Positions 8,560 through 20,672 are shown, counted from the first letter of the stretch. The stretch: 64,000 nt of DNA from Neoscytalidium dimidiatum (GCA_037367355.1 CM074698.1:186001-250000), one strand, 5' to 3'. Notes: generated from the sequence alone by a model not told the origin. A program made the numbers and translations.

Positions 8560-10521
8560 ATCGCCCAGCTTCCTCATTGCGTTCCCACGATACCCGTCTG
8601 ACTCGTCGCAAATATCGAAATCCATTGCAAGATAGGCGCTAGCAGATTCCTGGCGCACATCATGCCCGATGTCGCTAAGCCCTAGGACGTTCTAGTGAGG
8701 TGTAAGATGCAGTCAGCACTTAGCGAGTGACACGAGGCGCGCTGCTGACGGCAGGGTGCACAACACCTCTGCGGCGCCTGCTCCGACTTCCATCTCACCA
8801 GCTCGCCAGCCAGCCAGCCTGCCCTCCACCTCGCTCGTAGGATCTGAAGAAAGTCGGCATCATCCCCGGGCACGAGACGAGGCTGCAGCAAGGATCGAAG
8901 GAATCCAAGGCAATAGGGAAATCAACCTATTATCACCACACATCCCACCACTGCTTACTCATGACATGGCTTCGACGGAAGATCTTCAGCCCTGTGCCCC
9001 ACCGGTCACACAAAGCTCAACCATCGGCCGCGCTGCCCCGTTCCCCCGCAGAGATTGCGAGCACGGATCGCACGCGCACAAGGCCGCGGAATCGATGCCG
9101 TCTGCAGCCTCAAAATCATTCCCGCCTTTCCGAGCCGCGGGCTACCTTAGCCTTTTTTGCCCGCAAGTCCGCATCCGCCATTGGCAGAGTCAGTCTTCGG
9201 CATTTACTCCGTGTCATCAACGTATTTGCTTTTTCCCCTGCTCTAGACAGCGGCCACACGCACCTTCCTCGCTTTCTGGTATAGACCTACACCGTACAGC
9301 TCTTGGCGTTTCCGCCATGGCACCTCTGGCTTCGTGACATCTTGAATTGCCCCTCCCCCACGCGCTGTCTCTTGCTCTAATTTGCTTACCGCGCCAAGAT
9401 GGCTCCACATCACGTCGTTGTCACGCTGCTGCTGCTGCTGCTGTTAGGTTATCGTGTTGTCGTGTGGATTCGTGGGCAGTATGGTGAAATTTTTGCTTTC
9501 TCCTCGTATTCGCCCTTCATGCACGCTTGAATCCCATGGCCACGGCATACCGGAAATGGAAAGTAACTGGGATTTTTTTTTTTCATCCTGCATGCACGAA
9601 TGGGGAGAGAGCCACGCCTTTTAGTATGCGCCAAATATGCCAGAACCTGGGGACAAGCAAGGTTCTCTTGTTCCTCTCTTCTCTTAATGTGAGGGGGGGA
9701 CGAACGGAGGTAAATTAAGATAAATAAACCGACATCACTTACCCTCCGATTGGCTGCTCGGCCTGTCCGCCATGGCCCGCCTTTCGCCTTTCTCTGCATT
9801 TCGTGCGTCGTTTGGTTGGGGAGGGATGGAGGGACTGGAAACTAGGCGAAGACCCAGAGACCTGGTAGAGAGCAAGCATCACATCGTTTCCCTTTCATCC
9901 TCTTTACCCCTTGGTTCTTCATTGGCCCCTCCCGTTCCGCATGAGGATAATCATCGCCATCGTCATCGTGATGGCTCTTCTCGAATTTTTTGCTCGGATG
10001 GCGGGTGACTTGCTACCCGACACCCTTTCCAGCCACGCGTTTCTCGCCGGAGAGCCGGCTATCTTCGTGGTCTTCTCGTCTGCAGGGACTAACTCTTCTG
10101 TTTAATCTCTGGCGATGCGTTGGCTCTGCATGAGCATCGTATGTCTCGCGAGCCACCCTTGGCTTCCTACCTACGCCGATCTCCCCCCGGGGGAGAACAA
10201 AAAAATCGTAAAAGATGGGGTTTTTTTTTTCTTTCCCATTTGCCCTTATCTCCGTAACACCGATCTGTCCCATCCGGCGGACGGATCTGGTTTAGGTAAC
10301 TCAAGGCCGTGTTTTGTGGGGGGAGGGGGAAGAAAGAAGGGAGGGAACAGGGGAGGGTTCTGCATTGTATGTATGTATGTACGTACGCATACACGTGAAG
10401 GGGATGGAAGAAGGGCAGTCAAAGTCCAATCCCCGGGGGTCTGCCCCGTTCCCCGTTCCTTGCAGCTTTTTTGGACGGGGTTGGGGGGCAGGCGAGGCTG
10501 TGCTGTTTGGGCGCGTTGGTG

Positions 10522-10527
<6 letters not shown>

Positions 10528-10551
<24 letters not shown>
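10528..10551. repeat. (CTG)8 trinucleotide run
   Basis: Eight uninterrupted CTG units in the first gene desert. Several similar CTG/CAG runs occur in both deserts but are nearly absent from the gene-dense block. Confidence 0.9.
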
Positions 10552-10552
<1 letters not shown>

Positions 10553-10635
10553 AGGTCTGCAAGGCTGTGGGGTTTCTCGTTTTCCCGTACTATATGTCCA
10601 TCTTTCCTCGATGGGATCATTTTAAGCATTTCGTG

Positions 10636-10658
10636 TTTTTTTTTTTAAAAAAAAAAAA
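10636..10658. repeat. Poly-T/poly-A inverted repeat (T11A12)
   Basis: Eleven T directly followed by twelve A: a 22-bp perfect palindrome that would exclude nucleosomes. It may be a promoter element of an unrecognised transcript; nothing coding adjoins it. Confidence 0.85.
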
Positions 10659-12018
10659 GGAAAAGTCGCAGATGAAGACAGTGCGGGAACAGGTATGCAC
10701 TGGAATGGAAGTGATTGGCCCTTTCCGAGCTTCACGACAATTCTCTTAAGAGAGGGAAGCAGTAAAGAGAGCGGGGCCACGAAAGAGCAACGTCAAAAAC
10801 AGTGCAGCAGAGGCCGTCGACTCTGCGGAGAAATCCGTAGCAACGGGTCGCGTCGCAGGGCTGACCAATGGCGGGAAGCTTTTCTGTTTTCACTTATGGC
10901 GTGCGAGGGAATTCCCGGGTGTTGTCCCTCATGCCTCGATGACTCGGATCCCCTCTCTTGCGTACTCCACATCGCAACGAAATGCCGGTCGGAGACCGTG
11001 CTTTAGCGGAGCACGAATCCCTCAGTATACAGAGAGAAGAGCTGAGAAAAAAAAAAAAAAAAAAGAAAGGCAAGGATAGAAAGGAACGAAGGAAGCAAGA
11101 CAGAACGCGGTGAGAATCCCCAACCGAGTGATTTGCACGAGCCATGATACGTATAGATCGACAAACCCAAATAAATGAGAGGACATCGACGATTGGGTGC
11201 CCTTGAGTGCTCATTTTGATTTTCTCTTGCTATTGGTTGATGGAGAAGCTTATGGTACAGATTTTATGTCGTCATTCTTTTTTCCTTTTTTTTTTGTTGC
11301 ATTCCAATTGGTATCCTGTGAGATATGCGTGCGTGCATAGCGGGGAAAGGAGGGCGTAAGCAATCGGGCGAATCCATCCCGAACTCGAGAACAGCGAAAA
11401 GATTAGGTGTGTGAAAGTCCAAATCAAAGCGTCGTTGCGAAAGCCGTCTATCCATGTATACAGAGAAGACCGTGCAGGCAGGGCAGACTCCCATCTAGAT
11501 CATGGAGCATAAGGCACAGGGAAGCATGGCGCGATGCAGAAATGGTTGATTGGTAGCGAGGGGCCGAAAGACGTCAGGGCAGGATGGCAGAGATGGGGCC
11601 GAAAGAAAAAGAGTTGCAGGGATGCGAAGAGGAAAGTTCTCGAGGTCCATACGATCTTTACATGGGCCGCTGCAAGGCTGAAACATCTGTCGTTGTTTTG
11701 TCTACCTTCGGTCACCAGTGCCTGGGGTTTGCTGTTCTTCCTCTTGGTATCAGGGTACGTATACGCTTTTGCGTATGTACGCACGCATGTACGTGCTTCG
11801 TGAGCATTAGCAGTATACGGCAGCATATTGCATGCATCTTGAGGAATGGCGAGATTGAGGGAATTAAGATGAGAGGGAACTCGAAGGAACTGTGGGATCA
11901 TGCGTCGAATCGTTGATCGGAAGGGTGCGCGGTTAGGTAGCAGTCTGACTGGTAGTAGTGATGGTAGTGGTGATGGATTACGCGCAAGGATGATCATGGT
12001 CGCGAGAATGTACGTCGT

Positions 12019-12034
12019 GCATGTACGTACATGC
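12019..12034. repeat. 16-bp perfect palindrome GCATGTACGTACATGC
   Basis: Each half is the exact reverse complement of the other. It is the longest member of a set of GTACGTAC-core strings scattered through the non-coding regions. Confidence 0.85.
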
Positions 12035-12891
12035 GTGCCGAAAAGAGAAGGCACATGATCTTCTTGGCAATTTTCTTATACTTCAGCGGCGAGGGATCTG
12101 GTTGGGTGACACCAATTGTCGGGCGGGACGGTGCAGATTGAACGCGTAATGAGCAGATGTGGGGAAGTGGGTTCTCTGCGGAAAGTGAGGGTATAGAGAT
12201 AGCGGATATCAAGAATAACGCTAGCCTCTGCGGATACGAGAACATGAGTAGGAGCTTTCAAGTTGAGGAGCGGGGGAAAAAAAAAAGAACAATACTACGC
12301 ATGTAGACCAGGCAGCCACGCGACCCACCAAGATTCTCCCGTCAGTGAAAAATGACATACATATGAGACTTCAGACGCGAACCATTCTTTAGTGCAAAAC
12401 GAAGAAAGACCGGTTTGTTGATTTTTCTCGGGTTCTGATTAGTTGCAGGCTGACGATCTCACTGGCGGTGAGTGCTGACTACATAGCGATATAGATAGAG
12501 CGGCATGACCAATGCCGGCTCACCTCCCGCCCAACTGCTCTGCTGGTCTACTCAATCGACGCTAGCATCGATCATCGTAACTAGCCCGCCGTTAAACCCG
12601 AAGGCGTGCTCGCTGATCAGGAAGAAGCCGAGGGGGAAGTCATGCTTTCCAAGGAGAAGCAAAGGAGATTTGTCTGGAATGTTGAACCTGGCTGGTAAGG
12701 TCGACGGGATATGGCGGAAATCGAAGACGATCGCAGTGTACTGTACAGTTCCTGCATGCGAGAATTCGTCCACACAGATCTCCGCATTGCCTTTCATTAC
12801 GCAACGTACAATGCACCTGAAGTCAACGAAATGCCCGATCCCCGGATCTGTACCTCGTGTTTTTATTACTCTCCGAGGTGTAACCACCACA

Positions 12892-12930
12892 CATCATCAT
12901 CATCATCGTCGTCGTCGTCGTCAGCAGCAG
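12892..12930. repeat. Compound trinucleotide run (CAT)n(CGT)n(CAG)n
   Basis: About thirteen triplets in which the unit changes from CAT to CGT to CAG, as expected for a drifting trinucleotide microsatellite. Confidence 0.85.
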
Positions 12931-14152
12931 CTACAATAACCCTGAACCCAGGCGCTCATCATGCGGCCTTCCCGCAGCACGAAAGCCACCCGGTCTCTTC
13001 GCCCTCTGCAGCTAGCTAGTAAAAGGGCGGTAACGGAACCACTCCCGGTGGAGAAGTGGTGGTAATCAACAGCCCCAAACGCTTTCGAAAGGAAGCATAA
13101 TGCTGAAGATGATGCCGCTGCCGCGAATAATCCCAAGGAAAGACAGGGATGCCATAGGCTCAGGAGTGCACGCAGGGCAACGCTTCGGCCCCCAGGCAAC
13201 GGGACGTTTTAGAAGTATGACTGTGTGCGGGAAGATGCTGTATGCGGGGCGGACGATGTGCGTTGCTTGTGTATGGTAATCCGCGGTCAGCATCGTATCC
13301 CTTCCCTTCTCCTTGTTCATGTTGGTTTGGCAGATGCGAGAGGGTAGAGATACGGTGACACGAAGATCCGGGTGCGGGGACCGACGGGAGAGTTCCGGTG
13401 CGGAGAAGACGTGTGGAGGGTGCGATTAGAGCTGAAGTGTGCGGGCTGGGTGCAGTAGCGGCGGGATCAGCAGCAAGGCATCAGAAAGGAAGCATGTCGT
13501 CCGTCTGACATACAGCCATCCGAGGTGGGTACTTCATCCAACGTCCAGCATACGACAGCTGGGCGGGACGATAGGGTCGGAGCCGCCGATTTTGGGAGTT
13601 CGGCAGTGGTGACGCTACCGTGTAGCCTCCAGTCAGAGGCTTGTGATGCAACCCCTAGGCTGCCCCGGCCTTGGTGCTTATCCGGGTCGCGGGCTGGGCT
13701 GCGAGGGGCGAGGGACAGCCTACCAGCCGGCCAAGAAATGGGCGGCACAGAAGCCTCTGGCCTCTGGCCTCAGCAGAGACTGGGCGCGGAAAAAGCTCCA
13801 TAGCAAGTACGGTGGGCAAGAAGGCTATGCAGCCACCGGGCCGGCTGGACCTGAGCAAGGCGCATCGAGGCCATGCGGTGGCGCCTTTTTCCCTGCTTCA
13901 CGCCGTGGAAGGAGTCGCGGCATGGCCGATCCGTCACGTCGCACACGCACAGCGCCCACATATGCACATTCATTGTCGCCTTGTCGCCATGCTCTTCCAC
14001 AATCGCCACTCCTGAGCACTCGTCATCGTTGACCGGCCTGCGAGGAATCGCTTTATCTCACCGTCATCCTCATCGTCAGACAGGCGCTCGGCCAGGTGAC
14101 AAGAGTGGAGGAGACAACATGCTGTAGGCAGTAAGCAGCGGCACGATCTGGA

Positions 14153-14168
14153 CCCTAAAACCCTAAAA
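14153..14168. repeat. Two copies of CCCTAAAA (telomere-like)
   Basis: Two octamers in tandem followed by CCTTAG and, a few bases on, CCCTAA. Fungal telomeres are TTAGGG/CCCTAA; this is too short and impure to be a telomere scar with confidence. Confidence 0.4.
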
Positions 14169-17145
14169 CCTTAGTGCCTACCCTAATTCCGCCTTGTGTG
14201 TTTTGCGTGTGACGGCCGTGACGTAGGGGCTCTGGCCTCAGGTTAGAAAAAAAAAATGGCCCGATCAACGCCTACAGTCTCCGGCTGTCGGCCCGACGAA
14301 GGACGACATGAATGTGGATACTAGCGCTCGCGCTGGATGGGCGGCTGTGATGGATATCATTAGCCATCTATGGATGGGCGTCCGAGCATTACGGGTGGTG
14401 GTCCCGATGAGTACTTTGTCCTCGTGCGGGGATGGAGAATATTGTACGCGCGTGCGTACGTAGATGCAAACGGCGCCAGCGGCCAGCACCTCGCTCGTCC
14501 ATGCTGCTTTTGGTTTGGCCAGGTGATGGGGAGGGGGAGGAGTCGGCGACGGAGATGAGCGGTCAGCATGAAGCAAGCGTGGAGCAGAAAGTCGCGTGGG
14601 CATTGGCAGTGCAGTCATCATCCAGCCATCAGCCCAGCAGGGACGAGGAGCAAGGCGCGCTGCGGGCGTCTGTGGCAGCGCGAGCTGCGGATCAGGCGGG
14701 AGCAGCGGGAGATGTAGCAGCGGGCAGCGGCAGGCGGTGATGCTGGACCAGACTTGGGCGCAGACAGCCCTGCTGCTGTTCCTGGCTTCGGTGCGTGGCT
14801 TGTCTGGCCTTGTCATGCAGTAGTCGCGTTTTGTCGTTCACAAGGTACTGGCAGCACCACCACCGGTCCGTCCTGAGTTCTGACATGGGCTTGCCAAGAC
14901 ATGAGTAGCCAAGTGGGGAGGGAGCGTGTTTGGCCCAACGGTCACGTCTTTCTCCTCAGCGCTCGAGGCAGGAACTGCTGCGGGTGACCCAGCTGATTGT
15001 CTGACGGCGGGAGCAGCGTGGCACGCCCTGCCTTGCAATCTGTGCTGTGCGGGCCTTCTACTCCTACGGTATGTACCAGCGGGAATGCGTCCGGATAGGC
15101 GCGCTGAATGAAAGCCAATATTGGTTTGCAATGCCCAGCAACAGGAGTTGGCCAAGCACGGCGGCTGCCTGCGGTACGTACCTCGTGCTGAACAGGACAC
15201 GGGGCGGGCAGCGAGTGAGATGAGATGGGAAAAGCAGGCGGCGGGCGCTGCAGGGCAAGGAAAGACTTCCAGAAAGGTAGCCTGACGTAAGCACGCGAGC
15301 TGCCCTGCTCACCGTGAGCGAGAGTGCCCTACTGCCCGACCCTCGTCACTCCCTTACTCACCCTGATCGCTCGCACGCAGTGGTCATCTATGCGAATCCG
15401 TGCATGACGAGCCCGTCCACGACGAATAGGCTCCGCGGTGGCATCGGCTGGCAGGGAGGCGTGAGGTGGGAGGGCCGGGGCGAGCAGACTATAGCACGTC
15501 GAACGCCGCATTTTCGAGGAACAGACGTGTGGATCGGGTAAATGATCGTACGGAGGCCGCACTATACGTGGGTCAGCACAAGTTTTGGATGTGGTCTCGC
15601 TTGCGCAGCTTCAGCCATCCCGGCCCTCGGCGGATTAGGGCGGAAGGAATAAGGGAAGAGACGTTTGTCGTCAGAGTAGGGGGCGCCGAAAATGAACCAC
15701 GCCAATTTCAGTCGTTCATGCACTGCCAAAAGGAAAACGTGCTCGTTCGACCAGAGAAGCGCGCGGCAGCGGGAGCCTCGTTTCACCGCAGTCGATCGTC
15801 CGCTCCCCCCCTCGAGCACACGACGCCCGCCGCCAACATTCTCTTTATTTAGCCACGGAAACGGAGAGCTGGAGCGCCATGAAACGGCCCACGGCCGCTC
15901 CAGCGGGAGAATAAGGTCCTGATCCGTGCTGCTTGCCGGCCTCCCCCTCCCCGTAGCCACGGACACGACAGAGCACGGCATCAACCGAGCGCCCGCCGCC
16001 CTGCTAGCCATGCCCCTAGAACCCTCGACGGCGTTTTGCGCAAGTGGGACGCGGCCTTGACACAATCCCGGCCCAATTCGCCCGAAAGATAGCTGCCGCC
16101 GCCGCCCTTCTGCTGCCAATCATTCATGTTGCTGCCCTTCATTTCAGAGGCGGAGTTGAAATATGCTTCCGGATAGCCCGAGAAGATCGCTGCCACTGCT
16201 CTTGCGCGTCCGCACGTCCCCCCCAGCCGCCACTCTTCTCCGCAGCCGCGCCTGCAATCGCTGTAGACGGTAGACGTGAGCAGAAAACACCCTGCCCCCT
16301 GATGAGACCGGTCACAAGTCACGAAAACAACATGCGGACAGATGAAAGCAGAGCTGACCCAGAAACCTTCTTTGAGTGCTTGTGTACTTTTTCCCTCTTT
16401 GAGAAACGCGGCGTCCTGATCCGACGCTAATTACGGCGGTATCTCGTGCATCGCGACCTGCAGATCAGTGGAGATATGCTGCTCCTCTGCACTCCTGCAG
16501 GTGCTACGCGGCTCCAACTCCGTCCATCCAATTACTTTGCTTCCTTCCTTCCCAGAAAAGTCCCCGTTAACACCCCGAATGTGAAAGACGAATGATCGAA
16601 CCCTGATGATTGTGTTGTGTACGAAACCGGATGATGATACAGTGACATCCGCCGAATTGCAGACCGCTAACGACTGCTGCAATGCCGTATGCCCCTGGAG
16701 AATGTGTGCTGGTGTGTGTGCGTGTGTGCAAAGTGCGAGTACGAGCAAGCAGATGCAGCGCGCGCAGGAAATAAAAAAAGAAGAGAAGAAAAGGAAAGCC
16801 CTCCCTGCAGCCCGTAAACCGCCCACATACGCCGTCGTGACATCGTGAAGACCACCAAGTACGAGATAGACTCCTGCATGAGTCAGGGAGAATCCGTGAG
16901 GAGCAACAATGAGAAACCTCGAAATAAGTACTTTTATCCACCAATGCCAAACAGAGATGTGTTTCAAAACGACGACCAAAATCCGAAGGGTGTAACCTCG
17001 CGTCCGGATGACTGCTGCGCTGCTCATCGAGCCACGATCCCTTCGGTGTGATATGTGAATGGTTCTAATGACGCCGCGACCAAATGCTGGATGACAATCA
17101 TGCTCGCTCAGCAATCGCTAGTCAAATTCGCCCTCTAATGCCCGC

Positions 17146-19359
17146 TCAAGACTCATCACGCGCTTCACTGATGACGCCAGGCTTAGGGGCGGCTACTGCA
17201 GTCAGCGTGCCGCCTGGACCCATGGTCGATCCGGGAAGCGAACCCACTGAACCCAGCCGCTCCTTTGGTGGAGGCTCGTCTTTCATACATGCGTTCTCGA
17301 GCATATTGGTCCACTTTCCGCTCGTGCCAGCGTGGCTGTGTTTGAGATGCTGCCGGAAATGATCGGCACGGAAGAATTTCTTGGCCTGGTTGCATTCGCC
17401 GAACTTGTGCACGTGATTCAGGTGCTCTGCTCGTACGTCCCAGTCCGCGGGGTTTGGAAACTCCTCGCCGCAGTAGCCGCAGACATCTGCTACGGTCGGG
17501 TGCACCGTGGATGGATGGAACGCTGCCTGCACTCCTGAGAGCGCTGCGCACGACCAGGAATGGCGCCGCAGGTGAAGCGAGTTCTGGTGTCGCTCGGCCT
17601 CGTTCTTGTTCTTGAACCGGTTTGGGCAGTACGCACAAGTATACTGTTTCTCCATCTCGTGCATGCTTTTAGGACGGGTTAGCATCAGGCAATTTGCTGC
17701 ATCGGAGAACTTGTGAGAGTGAACCACATACCGTAATTCTTCCTCACTATCAAATTTCTTTGGCTTCTTCGGACAGCATTCGCAAATGTAGAGGCCCTGG
17801 ATTTTCGATACGCTATTCTGCCGTGAGTGTGCTAAGCTGTCTGCGGACAGTTTGCGACCTTGCAGGGCATCCTCGCCGGATAGGCCGCGCTGGTGGTGCG
17901 ATGCCTTGGATAGAGAGCCACGTGGACTGGGGTTAAGTGATCTGTTTGTTGAGTACGGAGAGACAGGTCCGAATTCGTCGATTGATGGCGACAGAGCACC
18001 GGGCGAGAGACGATCGGTATTGTAGCTGGTCGCACTGCTGGCAATTGAGAGGCCATAGGAAGACCCGAGGGACCCGTTTCGATTCCCCAGGGAGGAAGTC
18101 GAGGACACGGAGCCGTGGTTGGCGTGGAAGCGTGATATGGGCGAATTGCGATTGACCAACATCTGCGCGGATCGGCGGTGGTAGAGGTCGTTGCCACCGC
18201 TGGGGCGGTCTTCGCGGTTAGCTTCGGTGGGCGGCGAGGATGCACGCCTCTTCAAGCCGCCGTGGGTGCTGAGCTGGTACTCGTCGGACCCGGCAGGACT
18301 GCGATCGTTGAGATTCAAGTCTCGCATGCCGTTTTCCTCCATGGCGAAATCAGGATCCAAGAAAACACTGTGGTCGTAACTGCCCCTGTGGGAGTGAGGG
18401 TCGTCGTATCCGCTGGGGCCTGAAACACTGCCGTAGGGGCGCTGTGCAGGGTTCTCGCCTGACCCTGGTCCGTAGATGGGACTCCGAAAACCCGTCTGGC
18501 CCGGCGAGATGGCTCCCGAACTCGGCGGCCAGTTCGACGCGGAGAGATCAACGGAGCTCAAACGGCGGTCCGGCATGGACAGAGGCTTGAGCTGGCCGTT
18601 CAATTTGCTCAGTGTGTTGTGCGGGCTCGTGGACGTTTCTTGGGCGCTCGTCGACAGGAAGCCGGTGCCTGGGCCACGACTCGGCGTGTTTGGCCCACCG
18701 ATCTTGGAAAGCAGTTGCTTGTCGTACGCTTGCGACGAGTCCTCGAGCGAGCGCTGGCCGAGTTGTCTCTCGCTTTGGAGTCTGTACGGCAGGCGTGTTA
18801 GCAGAGGATGCACCGAACGCGGACAGCAGGGAGCGAGCCGTCCACGCTGCAGAGAGACGTACCTGTGGTTTGCCATGGACGGGCGCGGGAGATCTGGGCG
18901 ATCTTCGTCGCTGTGGTGACTCAGGCTGTCGGCGGCCATTTCAGTGTCCTGAGGCTTCGCCGTCGACAGCGAGCTTGCTCTCCGGGCCCAGCTGGCAGGC
19001 TCGCCGTCTTCTACGGGCTGGTCCCGTTTCACCTGAGCGCCCAGGAGGCTAGAGCCCGGCTTCACCGAGCCAAAGGCATTCTTCCCGAAGGACGAGCTAT
19101 TCGGGCCATTGCCCCACTGCCACCCGGGATCCTGTCCATCGCTCAATTCGCTGATGTAACGCGGCGGAGGCAAGGGCGGCGGCGGCGAGTCTCGTGCATT
19201 GGGAATGGCCATGGGAATGGCGGTCGGAGAGGCATACGAGGACGACCGGCGCGGGATGGCGAAATGGGAGTGGTGCGCGCCGGAGTCATATATTCGTATC
19301 GACGGGGTCGTCGTTGCGTGCGACATGTTCATTAGGGGTGACGACGCGGGAGCCGCCAC
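17146..19359 (-). CDS. C2H2 zinc-finger protein, probable transcription factor
   Basis: Three exons, 19359-18863, 18781-17732 and 17665-17146, giving 688 aa. The introns are 81 nt (GTACGT...TACAG) and 66 nt (GTATGT...AAAAG). Both are multiples of three and contain no stop, so the unspliced frame is also open (737 aa). The first 490 residues are Ser/Pro-rich and probably disordered. The zinc-binding region spans about residues 499-628: a degenerate CECC...H finger, a good C2H2 finger (CAYC...HQNSLH), a CGYC...H...HKFGEC module and a DHFRQHLKHSH element. Removing intron 2 yields EEELRMHEMEKQYTC, the expected conserved join. Conserved in filamentous fungi to my knowledge but I know no established name. 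It is flanked by two large non-coding regions, as is common for regulator genes. Confidence 0.85.
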   Translation of the reverse strand: MAAPASSPLMNMSHATTTPSIRIYDSGAHHSHFAIPRRSSSYASPTAIPMAIPNARDSPPPPLPPPRYISELSDGQDPGWQWGNGPNSSSFGKNAFGSVKPGSSLLGAQVKRDQPVEDGEPASWARRASSLSTAKPQDTEMAADSLSHHSDEDRPDLPRPSMANHRYVSLQRGRLAPCCPRSVHPLLTRLPYRLQSERQLGQRSLEDSSQAYDKQLLSKIGGPNTPSRGPGTGFLSTSAQETSTSPHNTLSKLNGQLKPLSMPDRRLSSVDLSASNWPPSSGAISPGQTGFRSPIYGPGSGENPAQRPYGSVSGPSGYDDPHSHRGSYDHSVFLDPDFAMEENGMRDLNLNDRSPAGSDEYQLSTHGGLKRRASSPPTEANREDRPSGGNDLYHRRSAQMLVNRNSPISRFHANHGSVSSTSSLGNRNGSLGSSYGLSIASSATSYNTDRLSPGALSPSIDEFGPVSPYSTNRSLNPSPRGSLSKASHHQRGLSGEDALQGRKLSADSLAHSRQNSVSKIQGLYICECCPKKPKKFDSEEELRYVVHSHKFSDAANCLMLTRPKSMHEMEKQYTCAYCPNRFKNKNEAERHQNSLHLRRHSWSCAALSGVQAAFHPSTVHPTVADVCGYCGEEFPNPADWDVRAEHLNHVHKFGECNQAKKFFRADHFRQHLKHSHAGTSGKWTNMLENACMKDEPPPKERLGSVGSLPGSTMGPGGTLTAVAAPKPGVISEARDES

Positions 19360-20595
19360 CAGCTGAGTCGGGGGATTAGTGGCGGGCAGCTGCTGAGGGC
19401 TGGCTGGCGCTGAGTGGTCGGCTCGCGGGCGCCACTGGCAGGGCTGCCAAGGAAGGGAAGGGAAGGGGAGCGAAAGGCAAGGAGGCTGAGGAGCGGGAGG
19501 GATGGATGGTGGAGAAGAGATCGTGGAGCGGAGGAGGAGGGCGTGGGCGTGGTGAGGCGGCGAGGGGCTGCGCTTTGGGTGCCGTATCGTGTCGTGATAC
19601 TGGATGCACGGGTGTCGGCCGGGAACGCTCAGCCCTACAGTATACGGTAAGTGATGGGGGGCCAGGCTGAAGACAGCGGCGCGCCAGCGGCAGAGGCGAG
19701 CCAGCGCTGGTGCTCCGTTGCAGCAAAACTTACTTTCGGCGCACCGCTGCTGAGTCCAGGAGCTTAGCCGTCAGTGAGCTGGGCGGCGATCATTGCATTG
19801 CAAGCGGTAGCACCAGCATGCGCAGGCGTGTGAAGGAGCGTGCAGGCCGCTTGGCGGGTGATTGGGCGGCGGCGGCAGGGCGAGGAGCGCGGAGCTGGGG
19901 GCGGAGCGAGGGTGCAGAGCTGCTGGCCGTGGACGCGGGCGAGGTGCAGTGCAGCTGTGTGCAGTGCAGCTGAGAGCGTGAGCGTGAGCGTGAGAGAACG
20001 GCGGCGGCGGCGAGAGCTCAACGGCGAGGGCATCGCGAGAGGACATTTAGTGGGCGCTGGCGGCACCCGGGGCCCATTGGCTCGCGCCGCCCGCGACTCC
20101 ACCGAGGGGGCCGCGCCCTGGAGACGGAGGCAGGGATCGAGCAGGGCAGAGAACAGATTCGAGAACCAGCGCGCTGGAGTGCCAGGCGCCAGAGCCAGTG
20201 CCGCCGTTGCCAGGTGCCAGCAGCCTGAGCCGGGTGCCAGCGCCCTACGGCGGGTGTTTCGCTCCCTGCAAGCGCCGTGCGCGTGGTGCCTGCGATGCCC
20301 GCCGCCCGCCGCCCGGCCGGGCTGCCTTACGACGGTCCGCGGAGGCGCAGCGAGGCTTACTTTGCTCAGGTCGCGCCCCGAGAGAGGCACACGTAACACC
20401 GTAGGGCAGCGCGCGCTCACGGCTGGGGACGGGCACGCTCCTAGGGCGGCCGGGCGGCCCCTAACGAGCTTCAGCCTTACGTTCTTCATCCCCACTCGAC
20501 GCCAAACGCACCAGCCCGCCCAAACGAGCCTCGGCCCCACGCCCTACATATTCGCCGCCGAAAGGGGCGCCTCATCGTGCAGAACGACGCTGCGC

Positions 20596-20672
20596 CGGGC
20601 AGGGCAGGACAGGACAGGACAGGGCAGCCCAGCCCAGCCCAGCCAGGGCAGCGCAGCGCAGCGCAGCACCGC
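20596..20672. repeat. Pentanucleotide tandem arrays (GGGCA/GGACA, GCCCA, GCGCA)
   Basis: Three successive 5-bp arrays in the zinc-finger/YVH1 interval: GGGCA/GGACA units, then GCCCA units on the same strand (near complement), then GCGCA units. The first two could pair into a hairpin if transcribed. Confidence 0.8.

Larger units (their letters stand above)
8494..12500. other. Gene desert 1, left part: 3' flank of VFA1 and repeat-rich non-coding DNA
   Basis: No frame here shows a recognisable domain. The sequence holds a GC-rich heptamer array (8523-8559), a (CTG)n run near 9431-9443 and another at 10528-10551, poly-T/poly-A tracts (9572, 10220, 10636-10658, 11047-11063, 11280-11296), GTATGTATGTACGTACG strings near 10370-10390, a hairpin-like ATACGC-TTTT-GCGTAT at about 11761-11776, and a 16-bp palindrome at 12019-12034. 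Long ORFs in this stretch have shifting codon use and are read as chance. Confidence 0.55.
12501..17145. other. Gene desert 1, right part: includes the 3' flank of the zinc-finger gene
   Basis: No recognised gene. A minus-strand frame at 12552-12836 has C-ending, coding-like codon use but no family match. A CAT/CGT/CAG trinucleotide string lies at 12892-12930, two CCCTAAAA units at 14153-14168, GTACGTAC strings near 14450 and 15174, and a CA-rich string near 16705-16735. The last few hundred bases before 17146 should be 3' UTR of the zinc-finger gene. Confidence 0.55.

Noticed and set aside
16431..17114. 227-codon minus-strand frame just after the zinc-finger stop
   Set aside because: Position fits the zinc-finger 3' UTR; content includes poly-A-derived Phe/Ser strings and CA-repeat His/Thr strings.
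19764..20540. 258-codon minus-strand frame upstream of the zinc-finger gene
   Set aside because: Arises from GC-rich repeats; no domain; composition of translated repeats.
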